From Entophlyctis helioformis (Eukaryota > Chytridiomycota > Chytridiomycetes > Chytridiales > Chytriomycetaceae): a DNA stretch of 64,000 nucleotides. Of the stretch, positions 31,751 to 45,987 are shown piece by piece. The stretch's first letter is position 1. Each line of letters opens with the position of its first letter. The notes under the pieces are model-generated. The model was given only the letters and a program-made list of their open reading frames with translations. It searched no databases and had not been told where the DNA came from. A program made the position numbers and the translations under genes. The stretch lies in the NCBI GenBank assembly GCA_025526915.1, contig JAHLKH010000009.1:1-64000 (forward strand), read 5' to 3'.

Positions 31751-34700
31751 CTGCGAATGCACTCTCCACCTTGCCGCGGAACCACTGTGTTGCACAACGA
31801 GCAGATGGCGGGTCAGGATGCAAGACATCTGGAGCGCCGTTGGCATGTCCACGACTTACATCGGCACTCGAAGGATCAGGGCACGGCACCATACGCGCTT
31901 GTGCAATGTGCCGAGCTTTCCCAACAAGCGTCAGCCCACCAGTCTCTGGACGAATCACTTGCATCTCTGTTCAAGTTGTGGCATCGTTGGTTGTGCGGAC
32001 GAATGGGCATGGGCGGTAAGCAGTCCGCGTGCATATAAGCCCAATATCGACAGGCTCTGCTTACCTTCAAACGGCATGTCCCAGTCGAGTTTGAGTTTGC
32101 GGATTCGCGCCATGAGCACTCGAGACTCTGTGACAATCGCCACCAGGTCTTCAATGCGTATCTCTATCAACAACAACCCCGCACACAGACACTTGCATGT
32201 AAGTATGGCGCAGACCCTCCAACCGCAGATGATCAATCAGCAACCACATACCGAGATGCGCCACGTAGTGCTCGTGGAAGAAGCGTCCATTCTCAATGCT
32301 CTTGAGCCAGCTTTGTCCCAATGCCTCGCGCTGATCGTATGGCTGGATTCGGAACGTAATAGCGTGAGTTTTGTAGCCGTTTGTCAGGCACGCCCAACAA
32401 AGAACGACAGCAGGTGACAACACAACAGGCAACTGCCCACCTTGAGAATCTTGTCTTTTCCAATGAACCTTGGAAGACGCTGCCGATCCAAGTCACTGTC
32501 AAACACAGTTGTTGTGTTTTTGATGCCTGTAAAACCGTTTCAGTACACACACAGTCGGGGCAGAGAACGGAACATGCAGGCCCAACTCATTATCCTGCCC
32601 ACCTTCAGATACGCTCGTGGCAAGGTCGACGACTCCGATCATAGGCTTGGTAACAGCTCTGGATTGGCGCGGGTCAGTCGCAAAGAGTCCATGACGACAG
32701 GATCGCTACGAACCACATACCCGACTATTCCCTTGCCGAGACCCATAAAGAACCCACCAACGCCCGACTCCTGAGCGCCTTTGATAGGCTGGGAGACGAC
32801 TCCAGTGACTCCACTCGTAAAACTGCGGATAAGCGACGCAGCGCCTGACGTCATGCCATACACAACGTGGCGAGGACGATTACTGGTTGAGCCGCAAAGG
32901 TGTCAATAGAGCGGCAAAGAGTGTGCATTCAAGACAGTGCCAAGTGCAGCCACGTACCGATTGGCAAGACGGCGCTTTTCTTGAAACTGCACAGCATCGC
33001 ACACAACAGCGAGTCAATGCCTGCATCTGGAAAGACTGAGCATGATGGCTCAGCTAGTTACCTTGTCATCCATTGTGATTACAGACAGACCTGCATTAGT
33101 TTGGCAAATACGTTGCGTAAGTCGTCAAATCGGCGGCGTCCATTCAAGCAGCCGTGACTGCGGCAACCAGCCAACCTTTGCCAATGCTGCCAGTGAACTT
33201 GGACAGCGTGTCGGTGACACCAAACACAGTCTTCTTGACCAGACTCGATGCGCCACGTGCAACGCCAATGCCAAAGTCCTGGGGCCGTGTAATCTCAAAT
33301 CCTTGCAGGGGTTCGTAGAACATGTCGCTGACTCCGCTCGCCACGTTGTTGAAGAGTCCCACTGGATTGCCAAGAAAATCTGCAGCTCCAATGATGCGAT
33401 GCACCTGCCCAAGCACCTCCTGCGAATAAAAGCGCGTGATCAAGTCTGCAAGCTGCGCGGCTGACACGTTTGGATGCTCGAGCTCGAGAGCATTGAGCCG
33501 GATTGGTGCATCCTTTGCATGACAACATCCATCACAAACGGTAGGGTTGAGTGCTTTGGAACCACAGCCAGATCAATCGTGCATTCACACAACGAGCACG
33601 ACTCACATGAATGTTTCCAATAGTCATTGTAAGAACGTCCAAGACAAAGGACATGATTCCAGCAGACTGTGCACTGTATCCATACAAGAGCAGAGGCATA
33701 AATGCCACTTAGTCTCACCATCCTCTCTCAACGCAACGCCGACACCAACTGCCATAACCGCAGTAGCAAAGAGTTGGACTAACCGCGCATCTTGGGTTCG
33801 AGCTGCGTTGGGAATGCGTGAAAAGGACATGTTGACTTGGACAGGATGAAGCAGGAACCGCTCGAAAAAGAGATTCGTTCCTTCGTCGCGCCTGGCCGAA
33901 ATGACACTGGAACGCGACAAGTCATACAGCTTGTCGTCTGGGGTCTCTTGCCCTGGAGAAATGGCGCTGCTGTCATATGCCATAAAGTCGGTGATGGCGT
34001 ACAAAAAGTCTTCGTCCAAATCAATCGAGAGCTCCTGAAGTAGAAGAGTAAACCACTTGTAGTATCCAACGCCATATGCTATGCCGTGCATGCCAGATTA
34101 GCCCTTTGCCTTGCAACAATGCAGTTTGGGCTGGAGGATGATCCTGATGCGTTTTGACAGTCGGACATACATGTATCCTTGGACTTGCACAGCGAAAGCA
34201 TGAGCACCGGACGGTTGTCTTCTTTGCCTTCGACGGGAATGACAGTTGGGTACAAGAAGATGGGCTCCACTGCTCCATACATCTGATTGTCAATCTGTCA
34301 CGAAGAAAGCCACGTGTGGGATTAGATATGGATGCAACAGTTGAGCAGCACGTTGGATCAGAACATGCGATGCATCATTGCCCAGACTACAGAGACTGTA
34401 AACATTGCGCGCCGAGTATCTTACCTGCAGCCACTTTAGCGAGAAAGCAACGGCTTGAGAATCTTCAGTATCTGTCCACATAAACATCAACGACTTGGCC
34501 GAGGCATAGGCGATTTCCTGATCGATGGCATGTGCAGGTCAGCCAGAGTGGCGCGTGCTTCTTCAGATCGCAAAAGGTTTGAAATATGCACCTGCATGTT
34601 CCTGCCAATCACCGAGATGCCTATACCCTCCATGCGAACCTGGACCGTATGGAGAATTTTGGCTTCCTTTCGGCTCTGTGTACGCACGCATTGCCACGAT

Positions 34701-37700
34701 GAACACGAGTCAATTCTTCGTATCCTGGCCATCCGCACTACCACCGATGCTACTGCCGAGCATGAGCAGCTCAGTCATGGCTCGCATACCGCATCTCCCA
34801 TGTCCGACTGAGAGGCCGTGTCGTCCTTGAGCATCTTCTTGGAGTTACCGTCCATGTATGGCTTGAGTTTGACAATGGTCGCAGGACCATCGGCGACGAC
34901 CTCAATCAGCAGCAGCCCAAATCGGCTCGGACCACCAATCTACATCCAATGACATTGTCAACAATTCGGCAATCCATTCCGTACCAAAGGCAAAGTGCGG
35001 CATTCACCAGCAAACAAACGTACAGGGTACTTGAACGGCTTCTGCCGGCCCAGGTAGCTGGTGTCAATCTTGTGTTCTTTGCCATTGACCTCAATGACAA
35101 GCTGCTTGTGATCTTCGGATGGATGGTCCCACGCATAGGGCAGCGATGTTTGTCGTGGAATCAAATAGCGAGTTGAGGCATTCTGCAGTGTCGTGCATTC
35201 AATATGCCGGTGCCAGACACATACAATCGGCGACGGACACATGAGTATGAACCAGCTAAAGCGGACCATGCAGCCAAGGCAGACTTACGTTCTGCCACAT
35301 GCTTATATCCACATTGGACTGGTTGTCAATCTTGAGCGGCCAGCGACCCTCTTGACGCGAGAAGGTCACAAAGAGAGAGGCGTTTTCAATCGTGACTTCC
35401 ACTCGCACCAGATCCTCGTCAGAAGAGCCGATTCGACCGATTTTGACAAAGACTGTGCCGAGCTGCGTGATAATGAAGCCATTGGACCTGAATGGAAAAC
35501 ATGTATAGGTGGTTTGCAAGCGCCGAGTGAGTAAAGCCAACTGCATGCCTCTTGTCCCTTGCTCTTCGCAACGTCGCCAATACCGCGCGTTGTGGAGTGG
35601 GCATGATCGAGGGTGATGCAGCAAGTGATGCATACCAGTTGCTCATTGCATTCGAAAGTCGGATGCTGAGCTCAAACACCCCATTTTCCGCTGCCTTGAG
35701 TGTAAGCAGCGGCATCGATTCCTTGGATTTGACCTTGTGTGCAAGCATACAGATCTGGTCAGAGGCTCGTGTTTCGTTCAACTGTGCAGCAAAACACACC
35801 ATCATTGCCGCTGTGCTGTCCGTCTGGCGGAAGTAGAGGGCCTCTGGAAGATTGTTTTGAACAATGAAGCGTGGAGAAAAAGTCACGACCTTGGTGAGGT
35901 AGTACTGTTCATGGATCCAAGAGTTCAGCACTAGAGCAGATTGCCGGCCAATGCAGCATTCATGCACGCCCCACTTACTTTGCCTTCGCCTTCCTTGATG
36001 CTCACACCAAGGTGCACATTGGCTTGCTCAGAAGGGATAGGCACCGTGACTTGGAATAAAGAGCCGACCGCTTCGAAGCTTAGAGGCTGCAACGTCGCAA
36101 ATGCACAGCGTTTGTCAGTCAGTCCTTCACCACCCCTCATAAAATGCGCTTCTATGGTGCCTGCAGGAAAACAGAACGACATGCATCATGAATGGTTCCA
36201 ATCAACTGGCTGACCTTGCTCCATTCCGAGTTATCCACCTTGATCTGTGCTCTGCTGCGCAGCGGCTCGAAAGTTGAGTATGAGAACATGAACGGCTCGA
36301 CATCCTGCAATGACCATCCACAAAGAAACATGAGTAACTCCTCCCACGAGCATACCATGAGCAGCAGTTTGGTAAACTTACAGTCATGTCCTTGCGTCCC
36401 TTTGAGACTGTGCATGATCCCAGCGATTCCAGGAATGCATGGGTTAGTCCAATAGAAATGGGCTCAAGTACGGCAGCAATTGCCCGTTGCCAAGCAGTCG
36501 ATATGTACACACCTTGACCACCAACAATGCGCGATGTTGTCACAAGCGAGCGAGCACTGAAGAACATCTCGCGGCCAGTTTGGTTGAGCAACACATACGG
36601 ACTGTAAATCTTTACGCGTCGACCAACACCGTCCGCCATCTCACTGGCGATGAGAATCAAGCCAAAAAACCCGTAATGAGCGTGCGTGATCAGTCTCAAA
36701 GGTACAGGCACATGCTCATACAGCATTGATGCACACACGCCATACACATACCTGTATTTCAGCTTGAGATTGAGCTGACGCCCAGCCTGATCATAGAGCA
36801 CAATGATATCATCGCGGTACTGAAGCTCTGTGTTTGTGATGATGACGACTTCCTTTTGACGAAAGTCTGCATACACAAGGATCAGTAAGGAGGCAGCCGG
36901 CCAACGCCATAGAAGTAACACGGCAAGCTCATCAAGTGGCAATTCGACAGCCGCACAAGCCACGAACCTGTTCCATTGACTTGAATGTTGAGCGCAAGCA
37001 AGTGGGTCGGGTCAAGAGTGTGCAATGGATCGGCGCATCCTCGTTTCAGATCACCCCTGCATTCTTGGCGCGTCATCTTGTCAAATATGATGTACTTCAT
37101 GTCGAAAGGCAGAAGGTTCTCGATCGTGTATGGCGCGAGCAGCACAATGTCCAGATTCGGATAGTCCCTATCATTGAGCGCCAGCGTCAGTCGCATTGGA
37201 TGGCAGACAATGACAATAGCGTCCGTGGACGAGGGAGACGCTTACGTCCGCTGGCCACCATTCAAAACCACATTGACTTGGAACCGGAAGCTCGGAGTTG
37301 CCGCGTCCATGGACTTGCACGTGATCAAGGAGGCTGATTGGAAAGTGAATTGCAAGCCATCATCTCTATCAGGACTTGATGCGGCAAGCCAAATGGACAG
37401 ATGCAAAGGAAAGCAACTACCTGGCTGGTCGGCCTTGAAATCTTCCCAGTAAATGTTCTGAGAGCACCATTCATAGCCAAATCCTGACACGCCATTCCAA
37501 CGAAACCGCGTTTAGCCACGGAGGGATTAACTTACAGCCAAGCCACACGCTACATTCATGCCAGTCCCGGCGGATTGGCCCAACTGCCTTACCAAAGGGC
37601 CTGACAAGGATCGAGTCGGTGAATGACGCCTCGATGGGCAGAGCAAAGTCCTCCTTTGCAAGAACCCGGAACGTGCCTGCTGTCGTCTGCCTGCGGCGGT

Positions 37701-40700
37701 TCACAATCATAACCTCCAAAGGGACCGCTGTGTGATTGCGAACAACCGTTGCAGAGCGGAACGTGACAATCTTGATCTGGTTCTTGAGCTGCACTTCGCA
37801 AACGACACGGTGCGTGACCTTGTTGATCGAGGGACGCAGCACATACAAAGCAGTTCCCTCTCGATCGACGATCACGTTCTTGAGTGTTTCCCACGACGGA
37901 CCATGCAGCTGGACGCATATGCGATGTGGAGCTGGGTTTGAACGCTGCATACATTGGCCGAGACGCGGATAGCATGTTTTCGCATGTAGGTCAGAGCCAT
38001 GATCAACAACTACTGGATGGGAATATGCCATTAACGAACCTCACGAACAGTGCGCCAGTCCTCAAAGCGCCATCCAAGGTCTTTTCCGTTCTCGATCTTG
38101 GAGATGGTGGTGTCGACATTGGATCCTTCTGCATCCACCCAGACGTGAATTGGGTAGCCGGTTCTGTTGCGGAGAACATAGGGATACTGGTCGCGGCGCT
38201 TGGAGGGAGTGCGGCTCTGAGCACCATGCACACAACAGGTCCATAACGATGCATCGCCGCCCATATCAACAACGGCGTTGAGACGATCAGGCAAGGGCCA
38301 ACAGGCAACCACGCCATCGTCAGCAGACAATCTTCACGTGATGATGTACTGACATGGCTGTGAATATCATCAGCAAGCTTACCGCTGCAGAGTTGAATCC
38401 AGACAGCGCCATCAACATCGAGCCAACAAACGCGTGGCTGAGGTTGAGCTCGAGCTTCTTGCGACAAAACACGTCCAGTGCAAGGGCCTTGGATTCGTCT
38501 TGTTGTCGCGAAGCCTGTTGGCCAGCACACAGGTGTGCACATCAGCCGCGGTGCTCTGGCTACGACAGCGGATTCGATCAAAGCCAGCACTTACACTGAC
38601 GGTGAATTGGAACTGCTCCACAAATGGCTCCCAGTGCGAGTTCTTGAGGTTGAAGTAGTTGGCATGCAGTGCCAGTGTCGTGTCCAGACGCAGCTACATG
38701 TGCAACAATTCATGGAGCAACGGTTACTCAAACACTGACCAGATAGGCGACGGGCTACGCATTCCCACTTGATACACATGCCATAAACTCACCTGCGAGG
38801 ACCAGTCAGCAACTTCAAGAACAAACTTGCCCAACACCAAGTCAAAAATGGGCACGTGGAAGCTGTTTGTGTCGTCAATCAAAACAGCTCGGACGCCATC
38901 AACAACAAGACGGAACTATCGTGCCAGCCGTACATGTAAGAGGAACGCCAATATAGCAGCAATCCATCATTTGTGGACAGGCCAAGGGTGAACAGGCAGA
39001 CTCTTACACGTTCTCTGTGCACAACCGGATTTTCTGCAGATTCTTGGACAAGGACGGACTCTGCTGATTCATCGGCGGATGGGTCGGTCGTTGGCGACGC
39101 AGGCGCATCCGTGTTCATAAAGTCAAGCACACGATTGGAGAGATCCGACAAGAGAAGCATGTCCTGGTAGGACACGCGCAGCACAAGGTTGGAGAATGAC
39201 AGCGTGGCGTTGGTGAGGAAGTGCGATGGCGCTGTTTGGCGACTGTCCAGAGAGAGAGTCACGTCAAAGTTTTCAACAAAGCGCATGCGCGACTTGTCCT
39301 GGCTGTCCATGACGCAAAAATGCAGTCCAAGTCCCAGAAAGCTCATTGTCAATATCTGCTCCTGGGCAATCACGAGCTGGCTGGTAAGCAAAACGACCGC
39401 GTCGGTGTTTGCTACTGCAGGATCGCGAAGCAGAACAATCTCTGGCTCAATGAAGTTGACACGGAACGTCAGACTGTCTGGGTCTGGAGGGCCAGCCCAG
39501 TCGCTCTCTGCATCCGCGGATGTGCCATGGGCCATTCCCTTGGCAGAGGCACTGGCTGCAACGACGTCCGCCGAGGCAGGCTTGAGCCATGGGCGGACAA
39601 AGAACGAGCGGATGCTGAAGATGTGGTTGAGGTCGAAAATGAGCTTGGGCCGGTCGATCGTGAGGCCGTAGTTGGTTGTCGTTGGTGACGAATACATGTG
39701 CAGCACAAACTGATCCTCTGTCTCGTTGGTTGGCACCATGATCTCGCGGAAAAAGGATTGCTTCTGAGTGCGGGTGTCGTAGATTGACAAGCTTCTGAAG
39801 CGCCATTCCATGTCCATAGACGAGTCGCTCCGAAGCTGCAGCTTGATTGTCGTGTCTGTTCCTGCAAACTGGGCGAGAGTGCGGTCTTCGACCGAAAGCA
39901 GGGCCGTGGTTGTATCAGCAAAGACCTCCAGAAGGATGGATGGGATGTGAATGCTGATCTCCGTGACCACCGATGCCATGGCCGAGGACCCTGTCGCCAC
40001 CACGACGCCTTTCTTCTTGTTGCCGCCACCGGTTGCATCCATCGATCGCTGCGCGGCCAATGCAGCCAACTCTGGTGGTGGTGGTGGTGGCGGAGATGGC
40101 TGGGAGGATGCTGCGTTGAATGCACGCCACAGATCAACAATCAGTTGGTACTGGTCGTCTGTCAGATGGAGAGCGATGCGGGAGAGTTGCATCGTGATCT
40201 GTCACAGTGGAAACACAGCACATGGGCATGACGAGTGGCTCGTCAGCAGCGCGAATGGTCCAGCAATCACCAGTGCACTGCAAGCGGCCACTCATCAACA
40301 CATTTATACGTACCTGCTTGCGAGGCAGGTCCGAGAGCTGATCCTTGAAAAAGGAGATGACAATGCCGACATTGACACTATCGATCATGGCGAGAGTCTG
40401 CACTGGCGGTTCGGTAAACACGGACACCATGCGCATAGATTCGACATCGATGCGGTACTCGTCATCCAAGGCAATGCCGCCCTGGCCTGGAGACGGCATC
40501 GGAGAATTTCGTGCGGAGATCTCGCCAAGATAAAAGATGACATGGTCAAGTGTCGACATCTTGGGCCAAAGGATGATGGGGGTGCGCAGGATCACGTCAA
40601 AGGTAAACCGTCCAGCGCGCTGCTGCATCTGAATGGCCGACTCTTCAGCAGCCTTTCGAGCCGACTCGACCAGCGGCTGCATGTCTTGGAACTTGCTAAA

Positions 40701-43700
40701 ATACGCGTACAGCCGGCCAATGAACTCGTCCATGTACACAATGCGCACAGATGCCGCCCGTAGCTTGAGCGAGCTGTCAAAGCCTGCATGCTGCGCCTCC
40801 TGGCTTTCAAGCATCTCAAACTCAAAGCTTGCGGTCTGGTCCTCGTCGACAAGCAGAAAGTTGCGCAGCAGCGGCTGATCGGGCGATGCGAGATCGTCAA
40901 TTACCGAGAGACGGCCAAGCGTGCCCTTGACAAGCGTGTTTCCTCCAGTCAGCTGCGCTTGGATGGCAACACTGCTGCACAGCCCACTGGCAATGCGCAC
41001 GTTGTTGTCCACGACGATCATCTTGACCGACTTGACAAGCAGAACAAACGTCGACGAGGTGGTTGGAGGCGGTGGAGTCGATGGTTGCTCCAGATCTGCA
41101 GCAAACGTGACGCTCGCACCAGCTGGACGGCCGGTATTGGTGGCTGGCAGCGGCGGTGTTTTGGGATGGATGGACGCCATACTGCCCTTCTTGAGCAGCT
41201 CAACCGACGGCACGGATGCAATCGTCTGCCGCGCCTTGAACGTTTTGCTGAAAAACTTGTACATGTCCAGGATCCAGTCTCGCGAAACAACAAACTGCGT
41301 CGAGTTGAATGTCACTTCTAGCGTCTGATTGACGCCCTTGAAGTCTGGCGACAGCGGCTGGATGCTGTGGAACACAATATCCACGAGGCTGCTGCTGTCG
41401 TCGTCGCTGCTGCCGGTCTCGTCGCTCTGCCCAATGAGCTGGTGGAACGGCGCGTCAGGTGTGAGCTGCGAGTTTTCAACCGAGATGGAGCGCAGGTGGC
41501 ACTTGATGCGCGTGTCCAGCGAGCGCTGCGTCATGGACACCTCGAAGCCATTCATCGCGAGAACAGCAATCGTGCGTGTGGTGAAATGCAGGCCGTTGCC
41601 TCCATCCGGTGACGGAGTTGTTGTTACCGTTTGCACGGCCATGGACACGTGGTGGCATTGGAACGTAAAGTAGGACAGAATGCGCATGACCAGCATGGGT
41701 TCCTCCTTGCCTGGACTGTTGGCAAGTTCCTCGAAAGCATCGTGAAACTCTTCCTTGGAGTCCGACTCGGACAGCGGCAGAGGCGATGCGTCTCCAGCAA
41801 ATGGGTGACGCCACGACTCTCTGCGCGAGAGTGGCTGATGGCTCGAGATGTCTGCCTCAGAAACAGCAATGGATGTGGCAGGGCTGGCGGCAAATGCTTG
41901 CGCTCCAGAGTCGAGGATCGACGTCACAACGTTGTAGTTGTAGTCGGAGAAGTTGACATGCAGGCGAGGCAGTTGGCCGTCGACTTTGAACTTTGGAAAC
42001 TCGTATGCCTTGGGAAGGATAGAGTTTTTGACTGTGAAGGACACATCCACCTTGTCCATCACGCTTTGGTTGGCCGTGCGTCCCGTGTCAATAATGCATT
42101 GGTACTCGTCCAGGCTGCGTGTGAGGAGAATCTGATATGGATGGCAACGGTGTTTGTGTCAGTGCAAGTTGGCTGTCAATGGGACGACACTGCAGATCCA
42201 GGCGCACACCACAGCACAGCACACCACAGCACACCACAGCACAGCACCAGGTTGCTGTCAAGCAAAGGCCGGGGAGACGCGGGAGAATAGAGCGGGAGTT
42301 ACCTGAACTGATGAAAGCTTGACCACATACGTGTCGTACATGAACTTTTCCAGGTTGGCAGACTGGGCATTCAGCTCTTCTTGAAGTTGCTCCTTGACAG
42401 CTGCACTGATTGGGCTGCTTTCCACCTGCAGATGGCCAGCGTCAATGACCAGGATGGGTGCTTGCTCATCTGTAAAGCTATTGGCAAAGGGAATGTGAGC
42501 GCATGCCAACCGACGGTCATCACGGAGAGAGGAGTGCAGCTTACTTGGAAGGGACGAGAAAGATTGGTGCATCCACTTCGACTTGCAGATCAAATACGTG
42601 GTGCTCTTCAATGGCAAACTCGAGGCTCGCACGCGTCTGGGCGGTTACGCCTTGAATGGCATCGCGAGCGACCGCCTGCAGAGTCGAGATTGCCTCGAGC
42701 TCTTCCTTTTGGGGGCTGAAAAAGTCAAAGATGGTCCGCAGGGCGAAGGGATTGACAACGATTTCGAGCGGAAGCATCTTGATGGCCAGCATGTCATCCG
42801 CGTGTCCGTCCAAAGGCTTGCGCTCATAGCGCAGACGGAAGAATGGCCTAACCGATTTTCGAGTGTCAGTTGTCACACGTCTCAAAAAATGGTGCAGTGT
42901 GTAGACCAACTTGCAGCCCCCGTGACGTACTCTACGCTTCCACTGTCAGCTTTGGGGGAGCCGTTGGAACGCTTGGCGCGAATGAGTGTCGAGTGCAGCG
43001 AGTTTGGATAGACGTTTTCAACGACAACGACCTTTTCAAGGGTCATGTGTGTGCTCATCGCCACAGGATGCTGACAAAACTCCACTGCCATGGCTTGAAA
43101 AGTTGCACAAAACAGATCTTGGGGCGAATCCTTGGCATCGCGTCGCAGCGTGAAGGATCCCGAGTTCAGTTTCCAGTTGACTTTGAGCATGACAAACTGC
43201 ATGTCGTATGGCGAGACGCTACATTAGTCATCTGAAACTGCCCAAGACAAATGGTGCTGCCAAAGTCACAGGGCATGGTGGTATCAGCAGGCGTGCGACT
43301 TACGTCTGGAGGCAGCTCGGTTGCAGGAACCGAATTGGGGTCAAACTCGATCGTATCGTAGAGCTGGCGCAAATCTGCGGCCGTGAATACACCTTCATCA
43401 GCCTGCCATGGAGCAGGTCACGCCGTGGGAAAGCCCGGTCAGTTCAGCACAGCCATTGGCGTCATGCTGCTTTGACCAGGCACGAACCTTGGCTTGGGGT
43501 GTTGCAGCTGACTGCGGCGAACTGGCTGCCGACTGGGACGCAACGCCAGTAATCCAACCAATCCACGACGACGAGGATGCAGCCGTTGCGGCCGTCGTCT
43601 CTGATCACACGACGCCATAGCGATGTTTGCATTCATGCGTTGTCAGGCCAAATGCCAAGGCGACAAACAATGGCGTGCACACGCATTGTCGCGCACAAGA

Positions 43701-45935
43701 CCACGCACCAGATGCCTTGAGCGCAAGATCTTTCTTGAGCTTTGAGGTTGCAAGATGACGGTAGAGGCGAATGTCGTCAAACGACAACAGCCGTTCAAGA
43801 ATGTCGAGCTCCTGCTTGCCCTGTTGGAAAATAGATAACATAGCGCGACACGGAATGGCATGATCAAGACGCGAGGCAGCGCACCAAATGTCAACAAGCC
43901 CGATCGGCTGGACAGCATGGCAATCGATCGAGTGTTGAGGATAAACTTGCATCATAATCCAACGTCCCCGACTTGTGCTGCATGTAGTATGCAATGTACT
44001 CGAGACGCAGATCGCGACGCTCTTTGAAAAATTCCCAGCTCCAGCGACGGTTCTTGTCGTGGATGTCGCTCAGGATGCACTTGACACCGTACCGAAACCA
44101 TGCCTTGGGGTCCATCTTTGGTGAAATCGAGCGGGGCGGACGCAGCCGGCGATACTGCATATGCGAATAACAAACGTGCATGTCAATAGGTCATACAAAA
44201 CCACCTGGTACAGCAAAGCCGCGCAGCAGGATGCCTTGCTGGGGGGAACATACCGGGTACGACTTCATGTAGCGCGAGAATGAGCCAAAGAGAGCGATGA
44301 ACGATGCGTACTGCTCATCATCCAAGTTGAATGCAAACCCATCAAAGAACAAGCTGATGTCCGTCTTGGGTTTGGCGGGATCGTGGCGCTTTTGCCATGT
44401 CAGTCGACCCTCGCCCGACACGGGGTTGAGGATAAATTGGCGCGACGCAGCAACTTTGGTGTCGCGCACGATCGCGTCCCTGAAGACAGCAGCCTTGTCT
44501 GCTGAGGCCGCGTACGAGACAGAGTCTGTAGCCCAGTAGATGCCAAAGTGGGACAGGCGCAAAAGCTGGCAACGCCGCAAGGTCAGCGAGTCGGTCAATG
44601 GTTAAACGGCAGGTTTGAGCAAGAATGGAGACCGCGACAAATACATGAACGCATTGCGCACCTTGTAGATGCAGCCGTGCTCAACCTGCACAAACCCTTC
44701 CTTCCAGTTTTCGTCTGTAGAAACTGCCGAGAGATCTGCGAGCGTGATGCCAACACTGAACGGGATCGGGGTTGAGATGGATGGATCTTCGTAGCGAATG
44801 TGAATGTTTGAGATGGACAGCTGCAGGTTGTCAAGGATCTTGGTCGTCAGCTGAGCAAAGAAAGTTTCTTCGCCTGCATGCAGGTGCGCGAGCCATCCAT
44901 AAAACAATCACAAGCAGACGTTTAGCGGTTGCATTGCGGGGTCAGGTGTCTGGATGATATGAGCATGGCATGCACTTACCCGCGTTCTTGGTGCGCAGAA
45001 GCATTTCTTCGGCAGCAGCCAGTTTTTGTTTCTTGATGTTCTGGAGACGCTCTTCTTCTTCGACCGGGTCATACTCGACCGATGCTTTGGGCATGGCCAG
45101 AATATGGAGGTTCTTGATTTCGACTTTGAGGGGCTTGTTCTTGAGATCGCTCCAAGGAATCGACAGCGTCAGATCACCAAGGTATCCTGAGCCAGTGCGA
45201 TGTTATAGTATCCGACAGTTGCTTTGCGTTAGTGTGTGGTTCAAGAAAGAGCCGTCCAAGGGAGTCGCAAGCAGTGTGCTGCTCTGATATGGCTCGAATC
45301 GAAGCAATCAATGCTAGACTGACCGTCAAGAACATCGATCGGGAGGTTTAACTTTGACAGCGCATCCTTCTTGAGCCTGAGGTTGTGCAAGACAACATCG
45401 CCTGGATAGAGTTGTCATCGAGTGCAGCAATGCGTCGGGATCGAGTGCATTGAGAATCGCCCAGTCAGATGCGCGACCATACACGCCACCACCATTTCCC
45501 AGATGCACAGAGATAGCGAGAGAGAGAGAGAGAGAGAGAGCTCTCGCTTACCTGACCAGATGCCCAGACTCAGCTGCTTGGTCTCGAGGTTGTCGATGTA
45601 CTCGCCGAGCACCTGCAAGGCGGGCATGGGGTAGTTTGCCAGTGGCCAAGTGAGTGAACATGACAGCGTTGAGGGAGCGGCGGATGCCGCAGCAGCCATG
45701 GCCATGCAAGGGTTTGTTGCATGCATCTTGAGCGTGGACGTGGACGTGGGCGTTGGCATGGGCAGGGGACTGGGACTGGGCATGGACGCTGGCATGGACC
45801 GGGGAGGAGGGCAACGCCAGCACCATCCCCTGCTGGCAGACACGCTGTCACGGTGGAAGGCAGGGTGACGGCGCGGACAGCAGGCTGCGTGCATACCTGG
45901 TTCACCACCGACGCTATGACGGTTTCGAACACCAT
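31731..45935 (-). CDS. VPS13: VPS13-family bulk lipid-transfer protein
   Basis: Giant rod protein that channels phospholipids between organelle membranes at contact sites. Start ATG 45935 (MVFETVIASVVNQ), then VLGEYIDNLETKQLSLGIWS and GDVVLHNLRLKKDALSKLNL make the chorein_N domain. GYLGDLTLSIPWSDLKNKPL and EYDPVEEEERLQNIKKQK follow. The repeating-groove body occupies 44.9-39 kb. The VAB (SHR-BD) region is at about 38.6-36.5 kb (for example RVVCEVQLKNQIKIVTFRSA, APYTIENLLPFDMKYIIFDK). The C-terminal ATG2_C-like helix is at 33.5-33.1 kb (FLGNPVGLFNNVASGVSDMF, YEPLQGFEI). GVTGVVSQPIKGAQESGVGG follows at 32.8 kb. A final PH-like domain (ARIRKLKLDWDMPFE, DLQVIRPETGG) stops at 31731. Introns are numerous and short. 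Divergent from the HECT gene by 52 bp. Confidence 0.93.
42204..42248. repeat. Tandem ACCACAGCAC repeat in a VPS13 intron
   Basis: Four to five imperfect copies of acaccacagc / acagc within the intron between coding blocks at about 42130 and 42300. Non-coding. Confidence 0.8.
45518..45540. repeat. GA dinucleotide repeat in VPS13 intron 2
   Basis: About eleven GA units in the intron separating the first two chorein exons; it gives shadow frames of alternating Ser-Leu or Glu-Arg. Confidence 0.9.
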
Positions 45936-45987
45936 CGCAAGTTGCCGCTGGATCGATAAACCTCAGGATGGGTCAGCTGGTGTGGTG

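Noticed and set aside
45600..45880. Open frames with Gly/Met/Asp or Pro/Cys repeats near the VPS13 start
   Set aside because: They lie in VPS13 intron 1 and derive from gtggac/gggact-type repeats.
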